Made by a program: the position numbers and the translations under genes
Source of the DNA: an uncultured Albidovulum sp.
GTDB lineage: Bacteria; Pseudomonadota; Alphaproteobacteria; Rhodobacterales; Rhodobacteraceae
Reading direction: 5' to 3'
NCBI GenBank assembly: GCA_913064775.1
Contig: CAJYAD010000033.1
Coordinates: forward strand, 1 to 41,989
Length of the DNA stretch: 41,989 nucleotides
Shown here: piece after piece, positions 32,754 to 41,578 of the stretch
Numbering within the stretch: position 1 is the first letter of the stretch
Layout: the number at the start of each line of letters is the position of its first letter
The notes under the pieces: generated by a model
The model's input: only the letters and a program-made list of their open reading frames with translations
The model's database searches: none
What the model was told of the DNA's origin: nothing

Positions 32754-34283
32754 CTAGATCACCGAGCCAAGATAGATTCCCACCGCCATCAGCAAAGCCC
32801 CCAGCGCGACCCAGCCCAGCGGTGCAAACGCGCTTGGCGCTTCCGGTGGCGCGGGCTCTTGCGACTGGCGGATCAGGGCGGCCTCGACCATCTGCGGCAG
32901 CCGTGGCCCGAAGCGGCCCAGAACCCGGGCGGTTCGGGCAAGATCGCGCACCGCCGCATGCGGGCCGACATTCTGGCGGACATAGCCTTCCACCACCGGC
33001 CGGGCCACCTGCCAGATGTTGATATGCGGGTCGAGCGAACGCGCCACCCCCTCGACCACCACCATCGTGCGCTGCAACAGGATCAGTTCGGTCCGGGTTT
33101 CCATGCCGAAGCGCTCGGTCACCTCGAACAGGTAGCTGAGCAGCCGCGCCATCGAGATGCGCGAGGCATCCATGCCGAAAATCGGCTCTCCGACGGCGCG
33201 AAGGGCCCGGGCGAAGGCGTCGATGTCGCGGTCGGCCGGAACGTAGCCGGCCTCAAAATGCACCTCGGCCACGCGGCGATAGTCGCGGCGGATGAAACCG
33301 AAAAGGATCTCGGCATAGACGCGGCGGGTGTATTCGTCGATCGCGCCCATGATGCCGAAATCATAGGCCAGGATCCGGCCGTCGGCCGCGACCTTCATGT
33401 TGCCCTGATGCATGTCGGCGTGGAAGAAGCCGTCGCGCAGCGCGTGCGACAGGAACAGCTGCAGCACCCGCGCGCCCAGCTTGGTGCGGTCGTGGCCGGC
33501 GCCGTCCAGCGCGGCATTGTCGCCCAGCGGCAGGCCTTCGGCCCAGTCCAGCGTCATCACCCGGCGCGCCGAAAGGTTCCAGCGCGGCTCGGGGATGGAA
33601 AAGCCTTCGTCCTGCGCCGTGTTGGCCGCGAATTCCGAGGCCGAGGCGGCCTCGAGCCGCAGGTCCAGCTCGGCCAGCACGACGCCTTCGAAATGGGCGA
33701 CCACATCATTGGGGCGCAGGCGGCGGGTGCCGGGCAGCAGCCATTCGATCAGCCCGGCGCCCAGGTAGAAGGCGTCCAGATCGCGGCGGAAGGCGCGTTC
33801 GATCCCGGGGCGCAGCACCTTGACGGCGACGGCCTCTCCCGTCGTGGCCAGACGCGCGTGGTGGACCTGGGCGATCGAGGCGGCGGCGACCGGTTCGGAG
33901 ATCTCCGAGAAGATCTCATCGACGACGATGTCCAGCTCTTCCGCGATCATGCGCTTGGCCTGCGCGGTGGGGAAGGGGGGCAGCTTGTCCTGCAGGTAGC
34001 GCAGCTGTTCGGCGATCTCGTCGCCGACCACATCGGGGCGGGTCGACAGGATCTGGCCGAACTTGATGTAGGCCGGTCCCAGCGCGGTGATCGCGCGGGT
34101 GGTGGGCGGCAGTGCCGGATCGCCCTTCAGCCCCAGCCATTTGAACGGCCAGCCCAGCACGCGGGCGGCCAGACGGATGCGCGGCGGCGCGTTCATCGCC
34201 TCAAGCACGACTTTCATCGCGCCGGTGCGCTCGAACGTGGCGCCGGTGCGGATCAGACGCCAAAGGTTGTGCGGGCCTCTCAC
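32754..34283 (-). CDS. ubiB: UbiB, ubiquinone biosynthesis kinase-like protein
   Basis: 509 residues. Member of the ADCK/UbiB atypical kinase-like family that supports ubiquinone synthesis. The family's KxGQ motif is KFGQ at 74-77 (YIKFGQILSTRPD), the Ala-rich loop is AAASIAQVHHA, and the metal motif is DFG in LAYDFGIMG; HADMHQGN is the catalytic loop. A C-terminal membrane segment (LGWVALGALLMAVGIYLG) anchors it. The start is GTG 34283, one base after the ubiE stop. ubiE-ubiB are co-transcribed. Confidence 0.96.
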   Translation of the reverse strand: MRGPHNLWRLIRTGATFERTGAMKVVLEAMNAPPRIRLAARVLGWPFKWLGLKGDPALPPTTRAITALGPAYIKFGQILSTRPDVVGDEIAEQLRYLQDKLPPFPTAQAKRMIAEELDIVVDEIFSEISEPVAAASIAQVHHARLATTGEAVAVKVLRPGIERAFRRDLDAFYLGAGLIEWLLPGTRRLRPNDVVAHFEGVVLAELDLRLEAASASEFAANTAQDEGFSIPEPRWNLSARRVMTLDWAEGLPLGDNAALDGAGHDRTKLGARVLQLFLSHALRDGFFHADMHQGNMKVAADGRILAYDFGIMGAIDEYTRRVYAEILFGFIRRDYRRVAEVHFEAGYVPADRDIDAFARALRAVGEPIFGMDASRISMARLLSYLFEVTERFGMETRTELILLQRTMVVVEGVARSLDPHINIWQVARPVVEGYVRQNVGPHAAVRDLARTARVLGRFGPRLPQMVEAALIRQSQEPAPPEAPSAFAPLGWVALGALLMAVGIYLGSVI

Positions 34284-34284
34284 G

Positions 34285-35037
34285 TCAGATCTTCCAGCCG
34301 GAATGAAGGGCGGCGACGCCCATCGTCAGATTGCGGTATTTCACCTGTTCGAAGCCGGCGGCGCGGATCATCTCGGCGAAGGTTTCCTGATCGGGGAAGC
34401 GGCGGATCGATTCGACCAGATACTGATAGCTTTCGCGGTCATTCGCGACGATCTGGCCCATCACCGGGATCACGTTGAAGGAATAGCGGTCATAGGCCCA
34501 TTGCAGCATGTCGTTGGGGATCTGGCTGAATTCCAGCACCATCAGCCGGCCGCCGGGGCGCAGCACGCGGTAGGCCTCGGCCAGGGCGTCCTGGATCCGG
34601 GTCACGTTCCGGATGCCGAAGCTGATGGTGTAGACGTCGAAGCTGTTTGCCTCGAACGGCAGCGCCATGGCGTCGCCCACCACCCAATCCAGACTGTCGG
34701 CCATCTGTTCGGCCTCGGCCCGCTTGCGGCCCTCGATCAGCATCGATTCGGTCATGTCGCAGACGGTGGCCTGGGCGCCGGGCGCGCGGCCCAGGAAGCG
34801 GAAGGCCACGTCGCCGGTGCCGCCCGCCACGTCCAGAAGCTTCTGGCCCGGGCGCGGTGCCAGCCAGTCCATCATCTGATCTTTCCAGACGCGGTGGATG
34901 CCCATCGACATCAGATCGTTCATCACGTCGTATTTCGAGGCCACGCGGGTGAAGACCCCATGCACCATGCCGGCCTTCTGATCCTCGGCCACGGTCTGAA
35001 AGCCGAAATGGGTGGTCTTGTCGTCCTGCTCGGTCAT
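34285..35037 (-). CDS. ubiE: UbiE, ubiquinone/menaquinone C-methyltransferase
   Basis: 250 residues, normal length. SAM-binding motif [16 protein letters not shown], motif II-type [12 protein letters not shown], and the family stretch [42 protein letters not shown]-terminal [19 protein letters not shown] is characteristic of UbiE. It methylates the benzoquinol ring in ubiquinone synthesis. Divergent from mutM across 98 bases. Confidence 0.97.
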   Translation of the reverse strand: MTEQDDKTTHFGFQTVAEDQKAGMVHGVFTRVASKYDVMNDLMSMGIHRVWKDQMMDWLAPRPGQKLLDVAGGTGDVAFRFLGRAPGAQATVCDMTESMLIEGRKRAEAEQMADSLDWVVGDAMALPFEANSFDVYTISFGIRNVTRIQDALAEAYRVLRPGGRLMVLEFSQIPNDMLQWAYDRYSFNVIPVMGQIVANDRESYQYLVESIRRFPDQETFAEMIRAAGFEQVKYRNLTMGVAALHSGWKI

Positions 35038-35135
35038 CGCGGGCCTTGCCGTCTTGTGCTACGCCTCTTCTTATAGGGCGCTGCGGCGCGGGGGCAATGC
35101 GCGCCACGCCGCAGGCGCAGCACAGGGGGAAAGAC

Positions 35136-35987
35136 GTGCCCGAATTGCCCGAGGTCGAAACCGTCCGCCGGGGGCTGGAGCCGGCGATGGCGGGATTGCG
35201 AATCGAACGGGCCGCGGTGAACCGCCCGGATCTGCGCTGGCCCTTCCCGCCGCGCATGGCAGAGCGGCTGACCGGCGCGCGGGTCGAACGGCTGCGCCGG
35301 CGGTCGAAATACATCCTGGCCGATCTGGATACAGGTGAGTCGCTTCTGGTGCATCTGGGCATGTCGGGGCGGATGCTGATTTCGGGCATCACGCTGGGCG
35401 AATTCCACCACCCCCATCCGGCGCCGGCGAAGCACGATCATGTGGTGCTGGACATGGCGGGCGGCGCGCGCGTCACCTTCAACGATCCGCGCCGCTTCGG
35501 GGCGATGGATCTGGTGCCGACGCAAAGCGCCGAGGCGCATCCCCTGCTGGCCGGGATCGGGCCGGAACCCTTGGGAAACGCTTTCGACGAGGACTACCTG
35601 ATTGCCCGCTTCAAGGGCCGCAAGGCGCCGGTGAAGGCGGCGCTGCTGGATCAGCGCGTGGTGGCGGGTCTGGGCAACATCTATGTCTGCGAGGTGCTGC
35701 ACCGCACAGGGATAGATCCGCGCCGCGCCGTCGGGCGGGTTTCGGCGGCGCGGGTGGCGGGGCTGGTGCCCGCGATCCGGCAGGTGCTGCAAGAGGCGAT
35801 CGCGGCGGGCGGATCGTCGTTGCGCGACTATCGCCAGGCGGATGGAGAGCTGGGCTATTTCCAGCACGACTTCCGCGCCTACGGGCAAGAGGGCCAGTCC
35901 TGCCGCACCCCCGGCTGCGGCGGCACGATCGCGCGGATCGTGCAATCGGGGCGCTCGACCTTCTTCTGCCCCGAGTGCCAGCGATGA
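35136..35987 (+). CDS. mutM: MutM, formamidopyrimidine-DNA glycosylase
   Basis: 283 residues. The N-terminal [14 protein letters not shown] gives the catalytic Pro2 (Schiff base) and Glu3; Lys58 is in [10 protein letters not shown]. The H2TH region includes [25 protein letters not shown]. The C-terminal zinc finger is C-R-T-P-G-C ... C-P-E-C. It excises oxidised purines such as 8-oxoG. The best start is GTG 35136 (initiator followed by Pro), with AGGGGGA five bases upstream; the longer frame upstream lacks homology. Confidence 0.96.
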   Translation: MPELPEVETVRRGLEPAMAGLRIERAAVNRPDLRWPFPPRMAERLTGARVERLRRRSKYILADLDTGESLLVHLGMSGRMLISGITLGEFHHPHPAPAKHDHVVLDMAGGARVTFNDPRRFGAMDLVPTQSAEAHPLLAGIGPEPLGNAFDEDYLIARFKGRKAPVKAALLDQRVVAGLGNIYVCEVLHRTGIDPRRAVGRVSAARVAGLVPAIRQVLQEAIAAGGSSLRDYRQADGELGYFQHDFRAYGQEGQSCRTPGCGGTIARIVQSGRSTFFCPECQR

Positions 35988-36082
35988 CCCCGCGTTCCCC
36001 TACACCGATCCGAGAGATGGCTTGATCCCCGGGCCGGGCCTGTTATGGACTCGGGGCTGAGCTGCCAAAGAGGAGCCTAAGA

Positions 36083-36859
36083 ATGGCCTACGAGACGCTG
36101 ATCGTCGACATTGACGATTATGTCGCGGTGATCCGGCTGAACCGTCCCGATGCGCTGAACGCGCTCAACAGCCAGCTGATCAGTGAACTTGCTGACGCGC
36201 TGGGTGCCGCGGATGCGAACGAAAAGGTCCGCTGCATCATCGTGACCGGGTCCGAGAAGGCGTTCGCCGCCGGAGCCGACATCAAGGAGATGTCGGAGAA
36301 AAGCTTTGTCGACGTCTTCGTCGGCGATCTGTTCACCGCCGAGACCGACGCGATCATGCGGGTGCGCAAGCCGATCATCGCGGCGGTGGCGGGCTATGCG
36401 CTGGGCGGCGGCTGCGAATTGGCGATGATGTGCGATTTCATCATCTGCGCCGACAATGCCAAGTTCGGCCAGCCCGAGATCAACCTGGGCGTCGTCGCCG
36501 GGATCGGCGGTACCCAGCGGCTGACCCGTTTCGTCGGCAAGTCGAAGGCGATGGACATGCATCTGACCGGCCGCTTCATGGACGCGGCCGAGGCCGAGCG
36601 TTCGGGTCTGGTCAGCCGCGTCGTGCCGGCCAAGAAGCTGATGGACGAGGCGATGGCCGCGGCGCGCAAGATCACCGAGAAATCGGCGCTGACCGTGATG
36701 GCGGTGAAGGAATCGGTGAACCGCAGCTATGAGACGTCGCTGCGCGAAGGCCTTCTGTTTGAGCGGCGCATGTTCCACGCCCTCTTCGCCACCGAGGACC
36801 AGAAAGAGGGCATGGCAGCCTTCCTGGAAAAGCGAGAGCCGCAGTTTCGCGACCGCTGA
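36083..36859 (+). CDS. Enoyl-CoA hydratase
   Basis: 258 residues, typical crotonase. Catalytic Glu112 ([12 protein letters not shown]) and Glu132 ([12 protein letters not shown]) have the 20-residue spacing of mitochondrial enoyl-CoA hydratase, and [10 protein letters not shown] forms the oxyanion hole with YALGGGCE. It hydrates trans-2-enoyl-CoA in fatty-acid or amino-acid breakdown. AGAGGAG lies upstream of the start. It follows mutM by 95 bases. In many Rhodobacterales this gene is followed by rpsT and dnaA; here it converges on a transporter operon. Confidence 0.95.
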   Translation: MAYETLIVDIDDYVAVIRLNRPDALNALNSQLISELADALGAADANEKVRCIIVTGSEKAFAAGADIKEMSEKSFVDVFVGDLFTAETDAIMRVRKPIIAAVAGYALGGGCELAMMCDFIICADNAKFGQPEINLGVVAGIGGTQRLTRFVGKSKAMDMHLTGRFMDAAEAERSGLVSRVVPAKKLMDEAMAAARKITEKSALTVMAVKESVNRSYETSLREGLLFERRMFHALFATEDQKEGMAAFLEKREPQFRDR

Positions 36860-36866
36860 GGCCGTG

Positions 36867-36888
36867 GCGCCGGGGGTGTCCCCGGCGC
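36867..36888. terminator. Bidirectional hairpin terminator between the hydratase and livGF
   Basis: GCGCCGGGG (36867-36875), loop GTGT, CCCCGGCGC (36880-36888): a perfect 9-base stem in a 36-base convergent gap. Confidence 0.65.
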
Positions 36889-36895
36889 GCTGCCT

Positions 36896-38371
36896 TTACA
36901 GATAGGCCTCGCCCATCTCCTTGCCGAAGGCGTCGGGTTTGCCGACCCAGGCGATTTGGCCGTGTTCCAGCACATAGATCCGGTCCGAATGCGGCAGCGC
37001 GAAGGTCACGTTCTGCTCGCCCAGAAGCACGGTGATCGGGGTGGTGTCGCGCAGCTTGTGCAGCGCCTGCGACAGCTGATCGAGGATCACCGGCGCCAGG
37101 CCCAGGGTCGGCTCGTCCAGGATTAGTAGGCGCGGCTTCATCATCAGCGCCCGCGCGATCGCCAGCATCTGCTGCTCGCCCCCCGACAGGGTGTTCGCCG
37201 CCTGCCGCTGGCGTTGCTGCAGCACCGGGAACAGGCCCAGCAGCCAGGCCATCTGCGCTATGCGCTCGCTGTCCTCCAGATGCGCGCCGCCCAGTTCGAG
37301 GTTCTCGCGCACGCTCATATAGCCGAAGAGTTCCCGGGTTTCGGGGCATTGCACGATGCCGTCGCGGGCGATCTGCGCGACCGAGCGGCCGGACAATTCG
37401 CCGTTGTGCCAGTTGATCTTGCCCTCATAGCCCAGCAGGCCCGAGATCGCGTTGAACAGCGTCGTCTTGCCCGCGCCGTTGAGGCCGACGACCGCCACGA
37501 ATTCGCCCTCGTGGACATCCAGCGACACGTCATGCAGCGCCTGCGCCTTGCCGTAGCGGACCGAGAGATCGTCGATATGCAACAACGCCTCGCCGGCCTT
37601 GCGGGCAAGCTCTGGCCGGGCATGCGAGACGATCTCGCCGCCCATGTAGACCTCGCGCACGCGCTCATTGCGGGTCACCTGTTCGGCGGTGCCTTCGGCG
37701 ATCTGCTCGCCCAGATACATCGCCAAGGCCCGGTCGACGAGGGCGGCGACGCTCTTGACGTTGTGGTCGACCAGCAGCACCGCGCGGCCTTCCTCGCGAA
37801 AGCCATGGATCAGGGCCGAGAAATCGGCCACCTCGCGCGGGGTGAGGCCGGCGAAAGGCTCGTCGACCAGCACCACCTTGGGTTCGCGCGCCAGCGCCTT
37901 GGCCATCTCGATGCGGCGCAGATCGGCGAAGGGCAGGGTGGCGGGCAGCCGGTGCAGCACCGCCTCCAGCCCGACCCGCTTGGCGATGGCGCGGGCGCGT
38001 TCCTCGACGGACGGGTCGGCGACAAGGCGCAGCAGGCTGTCGGGCAGAAGCGCCAGCTTGATGTTTTCCAGCACCGTCTGGCGGTGCAGCGGGCGCGAAT
38101 GCTGGAACACGATGCCGATGCCCTGATGGGCGATCTTCGCCGTCGGCCAGCCCGCGACATCGGTGCCGTCGATCACCACCTTGCCGGTGTTGGGCCGCTC
38201 GATCCCCATCACCAGCTTCATCACCGTCGACTTGCCCGATCCGTTCGGCCCGATCAGGCCCAGGATCTCTCCCGGTTTCAGGGCAAAGCTGATGTCCTTC
38301 ACCGCGACGAGGCCGCCGAAGCGCTTGCTGAGGTGCTCGACCTCCAGGATATTTGCCGTTTCGCTGCTCAT
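36896..38371 (-). CDS. Fused LivG-LivF ABC ATPase of an amino-acid transporter
   Basis: 491 residues containing two complete nucleotide-binding domains, joined near residue 250-262. Domain 1 (LivG-like): Walker A GPNGSGKST (41-49), Walker B VVLVDE (Glu171), H-loop His203. Its ABC signature, normally LSYGQQR-like, is LPFADLR at 146-152, lacking the glycine. Domain 2 (LivF-like): Walker A GLNGAGKTT (296-304), signature LSGGEQQ (395-401), LLILDE (Glu420), and Gln in place of the H-loop His, as usual in LivF. In most bacteria livG and livF are separate genes of about 255 and 235 residues. It overlaps livM by four bases. Confidence 0.9.
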   Translation of the reverse strand: MSSETANILEVEHLSKRFGGLVAVKDISFALKPGEILGLIGPNGSGKSTVMKLVMGIERPNTGKVVIDGTDVAGWPTAKIAHQGIGIVFQHSRPLHRQTVLENIKLALLPDSLLRLVADPSVEERARAIAKRVGLEAVLHRLPATLPFADLRRIEMAKALAREPKVVLVDEPFAGLTPREVADFSALIHGFREEGRAVLLVDHNVKSVAALVDRALAMYLGEQIAEGTAEQVTRNERVREVYMGGEIVSHARPELARKAGEALLHIDDLSVRYGKAQALHDVSLDVHEGEFVAVVGLNGAGKTTLFNAISGLLGYEGKINWHNGELSGRSVAQIARDGIVQCPETRELFGYMSVRENLELGGAHLEDSERIAQMAWLLGLFPVLQQRQRQAANTLSGGEQQMLAIARALMMKPRLLILDEPTLGLAPVILDQLSQALHKLRDTTPITVLLGEQNVTFALPHSDRIYVLEHGQIAWVGKPDAFGKEMGEAYL

Positions 38372-39294
38372 GCGCCTTCTTTCGTTCTGTTGAACAGGCC
38401 CAGCAGGCCGCTCGGGAACAGGATGATGACCGCAAGGGTGATGCCGGAGACCACGAAGATGTTCAGCTGACCCAGCGGGCGCAGCAGCTCATCCGCCAGC
38501 AGGATCACGATCGCGCCGACCATCGCGCCCAGGATCGTGCGCCGCCCGCCCAGCACCGCCGCGATGATGATCTGCACGCCGATCGAGATGTCGATCACCG
38601 TGCCGACCGAAGCGGTGCCAGAATAGAACACCATCATCCCGCCAGCGAGGCCCGACAGCAGCGCCGAGACGCAGAAGGCGGCCAGCCGGTGCTTGGCGAC
38701 GTTGAACCCCAGCGCCGCGGCGGCGATCGGGTCCTGCCCGGTCGCCTCGAGGATCAGCCCCAGCGAAGAGCGTGACAGCACCACCAGCAGCACCGCGCAG
38801 GCGACCATGAACCACAGCGCGTATTCGTAGTTCACGCTGGCGTTGATCGACAGGATGTCGGGGGTCATCATGCCGATCTCGCCGCCGGTATAGGCCGAGA
38901 AGATGACGATGACGTATTGCAGCAGCAGAACGGCGACCAGCGTGACCAGGCCGAAATAGGCGCCGCGCAGCTTCAGCGCGGGCAGCGCCAGAAGGATGCC
39001 GCCGATGATCGACATGAAGCCGCCGAACAGCAGGCAGACGATGATCGGCATGCCGGCGTAATTGTTCAGCAGCGCCGCGCCATAGGCCCCCAGCCCGATC
39101 AGGAAGGTCGGGCCGAAGTTGACCATTCCGGCATAGCCGAACAGCAGGTCCCACGACATCGCGAAGACGCCGTAGAAATAGGCCATGGTCAGCACGCCCA
39201 GGTAATAGGCCGACAGCCACCAGGGCCCGAGGGCCGCGATCAGCAGCGCCGGCAGCGACAGCCACAGCAGGCGGGATTTCAGAAATGTTGTCAT
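38368..39294 (-). CDS. livM: LivM-type ABC transporter permease
   Basis: 308 residues with about nine or ten membrane helices. MSWDLLFGYAGMVNFGPTFLIGLGAYGAALL is the LivM signature around helices 2 and 3. A cytoplasmic coupling segment is AATGQDPIAAAALGFNVAKHRLAAFCVSALLSGLAGGMMVFY, and the C-terminal GGRRTILGAMVGAIVIL is typical. It pairs with LivH to form the pore for branched-chain or related amino acids and amides. It starts 10 bases after the livH stop. Confidence 0.92.
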   Translation of the reverse strand: MTTFLKSRLLWLSLPALLIAALGPWWLSAYYLGVLTMAYFYGVFAMSWDLLFGYAGMVNFGPTFLIGLGAYGAALLNNYAGMPIIVCLLFGGFMSIIGGILLALPALKLRGAYFGLVTLVAVLLLQYVIVIFSAYTGGEIGMMTPDILSINASVNYEYALWFMVACAVLLVVLSRSSLGLILEATGQDPIAAAALGFNVAKHRLAAFCVSALLSGLAGGMMVFYSGTASVGTVIDISIGVQIIIAAVLGGRRTILGAMVGAIVILLADELLRPLGQLNIFVVSGITLAVIILFPSGLLGLFNRTKEGA

Positions 39295-39304
39295 GCCCAG
39301 CTCC

Positions 39305-40180
39305 TTACCGGCGGCCCAGGATGCCCTGCGGGCGCAGGTAGACCACCAGCACCAGCACGATCAGCGCCGGGATCGGGCGCAATTGGGGCGAGATCAGATA
39401 GGCGGTGATGGTCTCGAGATAGCCGACCACATAGGCCGCGATCAGCGACCCCCAGACCGAGCCGAGCCCGCCCAGCACCACGATCGAGAAGGCGCTGGCC
39501 GTCAGGCTTCCGGCGCTGGCCGAGCTGACGCCCAGGAAAGAGGCCAGCAGCACCCCCGCAACCCCGGCGAGGATGCCGTAGATCGCCCAGGAAAACAGGT
39601 AGATGCGCGACATCTCGAAGCCCAGCAGCCCCAGCGCGCGCGGGTTCTCGGACGCCGCCAGCAGCGGTTTGCCGATCTTGGTGCGGTAGACCACCAGCCA
39701 CAGCAGGCCGATCACGACCCAGCACAGGACGCCGATCATGATCTCGTTGATCGGGGTGCGGACGCCGAAGATAGAGGTCACGCCGGGCAGCAGCGGCTTC
39801 ATCGTCACCGGGTTGTTCGAGAACAGATAGGCCAGCCCCTCCTGGATCATCACCCCCCAAAGCAGGGTTGCAGTGAGGATGAAGATCTCGGTCTCGTTGC
39901 TGGGGATGGTGCGCGATTGCTGGATCGGCCGGATCACCACGAAATAGGTGACGAAGGCCGAGATCATTCCGGCCAGGATGCCGACCCCCGCCGCGGCATA
40001 GGGGTTCAGGCCGAACTGATTGGCGGCGTACCAGCCCACCAGCGCGGCGATCACCATGATGCTGCCGTGGGCAAGGTTCAAAACCCCGGTCACGCCGAAG
40101 ATCAGCGTGAAGCCGATCGCGCCGAGGCCATAGAGCGCACTGATGACGAAACCATCAATCAATATCTGTACCGCAACCAT
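39305..40180 (-). CDS. livH: LivH-type ABC transporter permease
   Basis: 291 residues, highly hydrophobic. The LivH start ILIDGFVISALYGLGAIGFTLIFGVTGVLNLAHGSIMVIAALVGW carries the G-TLI-G---NLAHG motif. YRTKIGKPLLAASENPRALGLLGFEMSRIYLFSWAIYGILAGVAGVLLAS is the coupling segment, and VVLGGLGSVWGSLIAAYVVGYLET follows. The frame runs to 40273, but ATG 40180 has GGGAGAC upstream and starts the family. Between it and livK is a strong hairpin. Confidence 0.93.
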   Translation of the reverse strand: MVAVQILIDGFVISALYGLGAIGFTLIFGVTGVLNLAHGSIMVIAALVGWYAANQFGLNPYAAAGVGILAGMISAFVTYFVVIRPIQQSRTIPSNETEIFILTATLLWGVMIQEGLAYLFSNNPVTMKPLLPGVTSIFGVRTPINEIMIGVLCWVVIGLLWLVVYRTKIGKPLLAASENPRALGLLGFEMSRIYLFSWAIYGILAGVAGVLLASFLGVSSASAGSLTASAFSIVVLGGLGSVWGSLIAAYVVGYLETITAYLISPQLRPIPALIVLVLVVYLRPQGILGRR

Positions 40181-40282
40181 GCTGTCTCCCGCCGGGCGCC
40201 GGGGCGCCCTCGATATTCCGATGCGAAGGGAAGGCCCGGGCCGGGTGTCTGGATGGCGCCCCGGTCCGGGCATGAAGATCGA

Positions 40283-40308
40283 GGCGGCCCCGGGGTGCCG
40301 GGGCCGCC
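40283..40308 (-). other. Intercistronic stem-loop between livK and livH
   Basis: An 11-base perfect stem (GGCGGCCCCGG at 40283-40293, CCGGGGCCGCC at 40298-40308) with a 4-base loop, 7 bases after the livK stop and without a T-run. It probably protects the livK transcript end or causes partial termination, allowing more binding protein than permease. Confidence 0.6.
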
Positions 40309-40315
40309 GTCGCGA

Positions 40316-41578
40316 TCAATGGGTCGTGGCGGGAAGTTTCACGAAGCTGGGGAACTTGATTTTCCCATCCGCCAGCTTGTCCGGCCAGACCGCGACCTGC
40401 TTGCCGTCCTGCCACTGGATGAACAGGCCGGTCACCAGGCCCTTGCCGTATTTCAGGCCATGGGCGTAGGGCGAGGATTTCCCGTAGAATTGAATCCGGC
40501 CGACGGTGCCGACGTAATTGGTCTTCTCCATCGCGGAGACGATCTTGTCGGGATTGGTCGAATTGGCCCGCTTGATCGCATCAGCGATCACATGGACATC
40601 GTCATAAGCGGCATAGCCGACATAGGACGGGCTGTCGCCATAGGCCTTGGCGTAGGCCTTGGCGAAGGGGATGGTCTTGGGCGTGATTGCCACGGTGGGG
40701 GTAGCCCCGGTCTGGGTCAGCACCCCTTCGGCCGCGCCGTTGGTGTCCTTCCAGAAGGTCGAGGTACTGGCTTGCGAGCTGATCCCGGTCATCGCCAGCG
40801 GAACCTGCTGGTCATGCCATTGCACCGTGGGGCGCACGCCGACATGGCTGATGCCGGTGGTGATGAAATCCGGATGCAAGCCTTCGATCTTGTTGAAGAT
40901 CGGGGTGAAGTCGGTGGTGTCGGGATTGAAGCGGATCTCGTCCAGCACCTTCACGCCGACCTTGGGCAGGCATTTCTTGTAGGTCGCGTCCAGCGGCGCG
41001 GTCCAGGCGGCATCCTCGCTCATGATCACGGTCGTCTTCATGTGGTACTGCTTGACGAAGACGTCCTTGGTGAAGTCGCACACCGATTGCGCCAGGAAGG
41101 CCGAGTTCAGCCAGCCCTGGAAGGTGTATTTGTACTGCGCGTAATGCTCGTGCACCTGCAGCGGGATCTTGGTGCTGGCGGCGCCCGGTGAGATATAGGG
41201 CATGTGCAGGCGCGCGGCCCAGGGCTCCAGCGCCAGCACGACCTCGCTCATGTAGCTGCCGACGACGGCGTCAACCTTGTCCTGCGTCGCCAGCCGCTTG
41301 AAGGCGCTGACCGCGTCCGAGGCCGAGGAATGGTCGTCATAGGTGATCACCACGACCTTGTGGCCGTCGATGCCGCCATTGGCGTTGATGTTCTCGGCCG
41401 CCAGTTTCGAGGCGTTGATGATTGCCGCGCCGGCGACCGACGAGGCCTCTCCGATCACGCCGATCTTGATCGGGCCCTTGATGGCGGCGGCGGCCGGCAG
41501 GGCCGCGCCGACTAGGGCCAGACTGCTAAGTGCAGTCGCGCCCAGGGCGAGCTTGCGCATGTGCGAAGTCAATTTCAT
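40316..41578 (-). CDS. Amino-acid/amide ABC transporter substrate-binding protein (LivK type)
   Basis: 420 residues with a signal peptide (basic MKLTSHMRKLALGATALSS, cleavage near PAAAA). Mature protein: IKIGVIGEASSVAGAAIINASKLAAENINANGGIDGHKVVVITYDDHSSASDAVSAFKRL, the Leu/Ile/Val-binding type I fold, and the usual YAAYDDVHVIADAIKRA near the C-terminus. Ligand is not predictable; other family members bind urea, amides or aromatic acids. The frame starts at 41665, but ATG 41578 has a GAGGAGGAG ribosome site. It is the first gene of livK-livH-livM-livGF, preceded by an AT-rich region. Confidence 0.9.
   Translation of the reverse strand: MKLTSHMRKLALGATALSSLALVGAALPAAAAIKGPIKIGVIGEASSVAGAAIINASKLAAENINANGGIDGHKVVVITYDDHSSASDAVSAFKRLATQDKVDAVVGSYMSEVVLALEPWAARLHMPYISPGAASTKIPLQVHEHYAQYKYTFQGWLNSAFLAQSVCDFTKDVFVKQYHMKTTVIMSEDAAWTAPLDATYKKCLPKVGVKVLDEIRFNPDTTDFTPIFNKIEGLHPDFITTGISHVGVRPTVQWHDQQVPLAMTGISSQASTSTFWKDTNGAAEGVLTQTGATPTVAITPKTIPFAKAYAKAYGDSPSYVGYAAYDDVHVIADAIKRANSTNPDKIVSAMEKTNYVGTVGRIQFYGKSSPYAHGLKYGKGLVTGLFIQWQDGKQVAVWPDKLADGKIKFPSFVKLPATTH

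Noticed and set aside
39293-41191. 632-codon plus-strand frame opposite livH and livK
   Set aside because: Shadow of clear transporter genes; composition rich in Asp, His and Gln, with no recognised domain.
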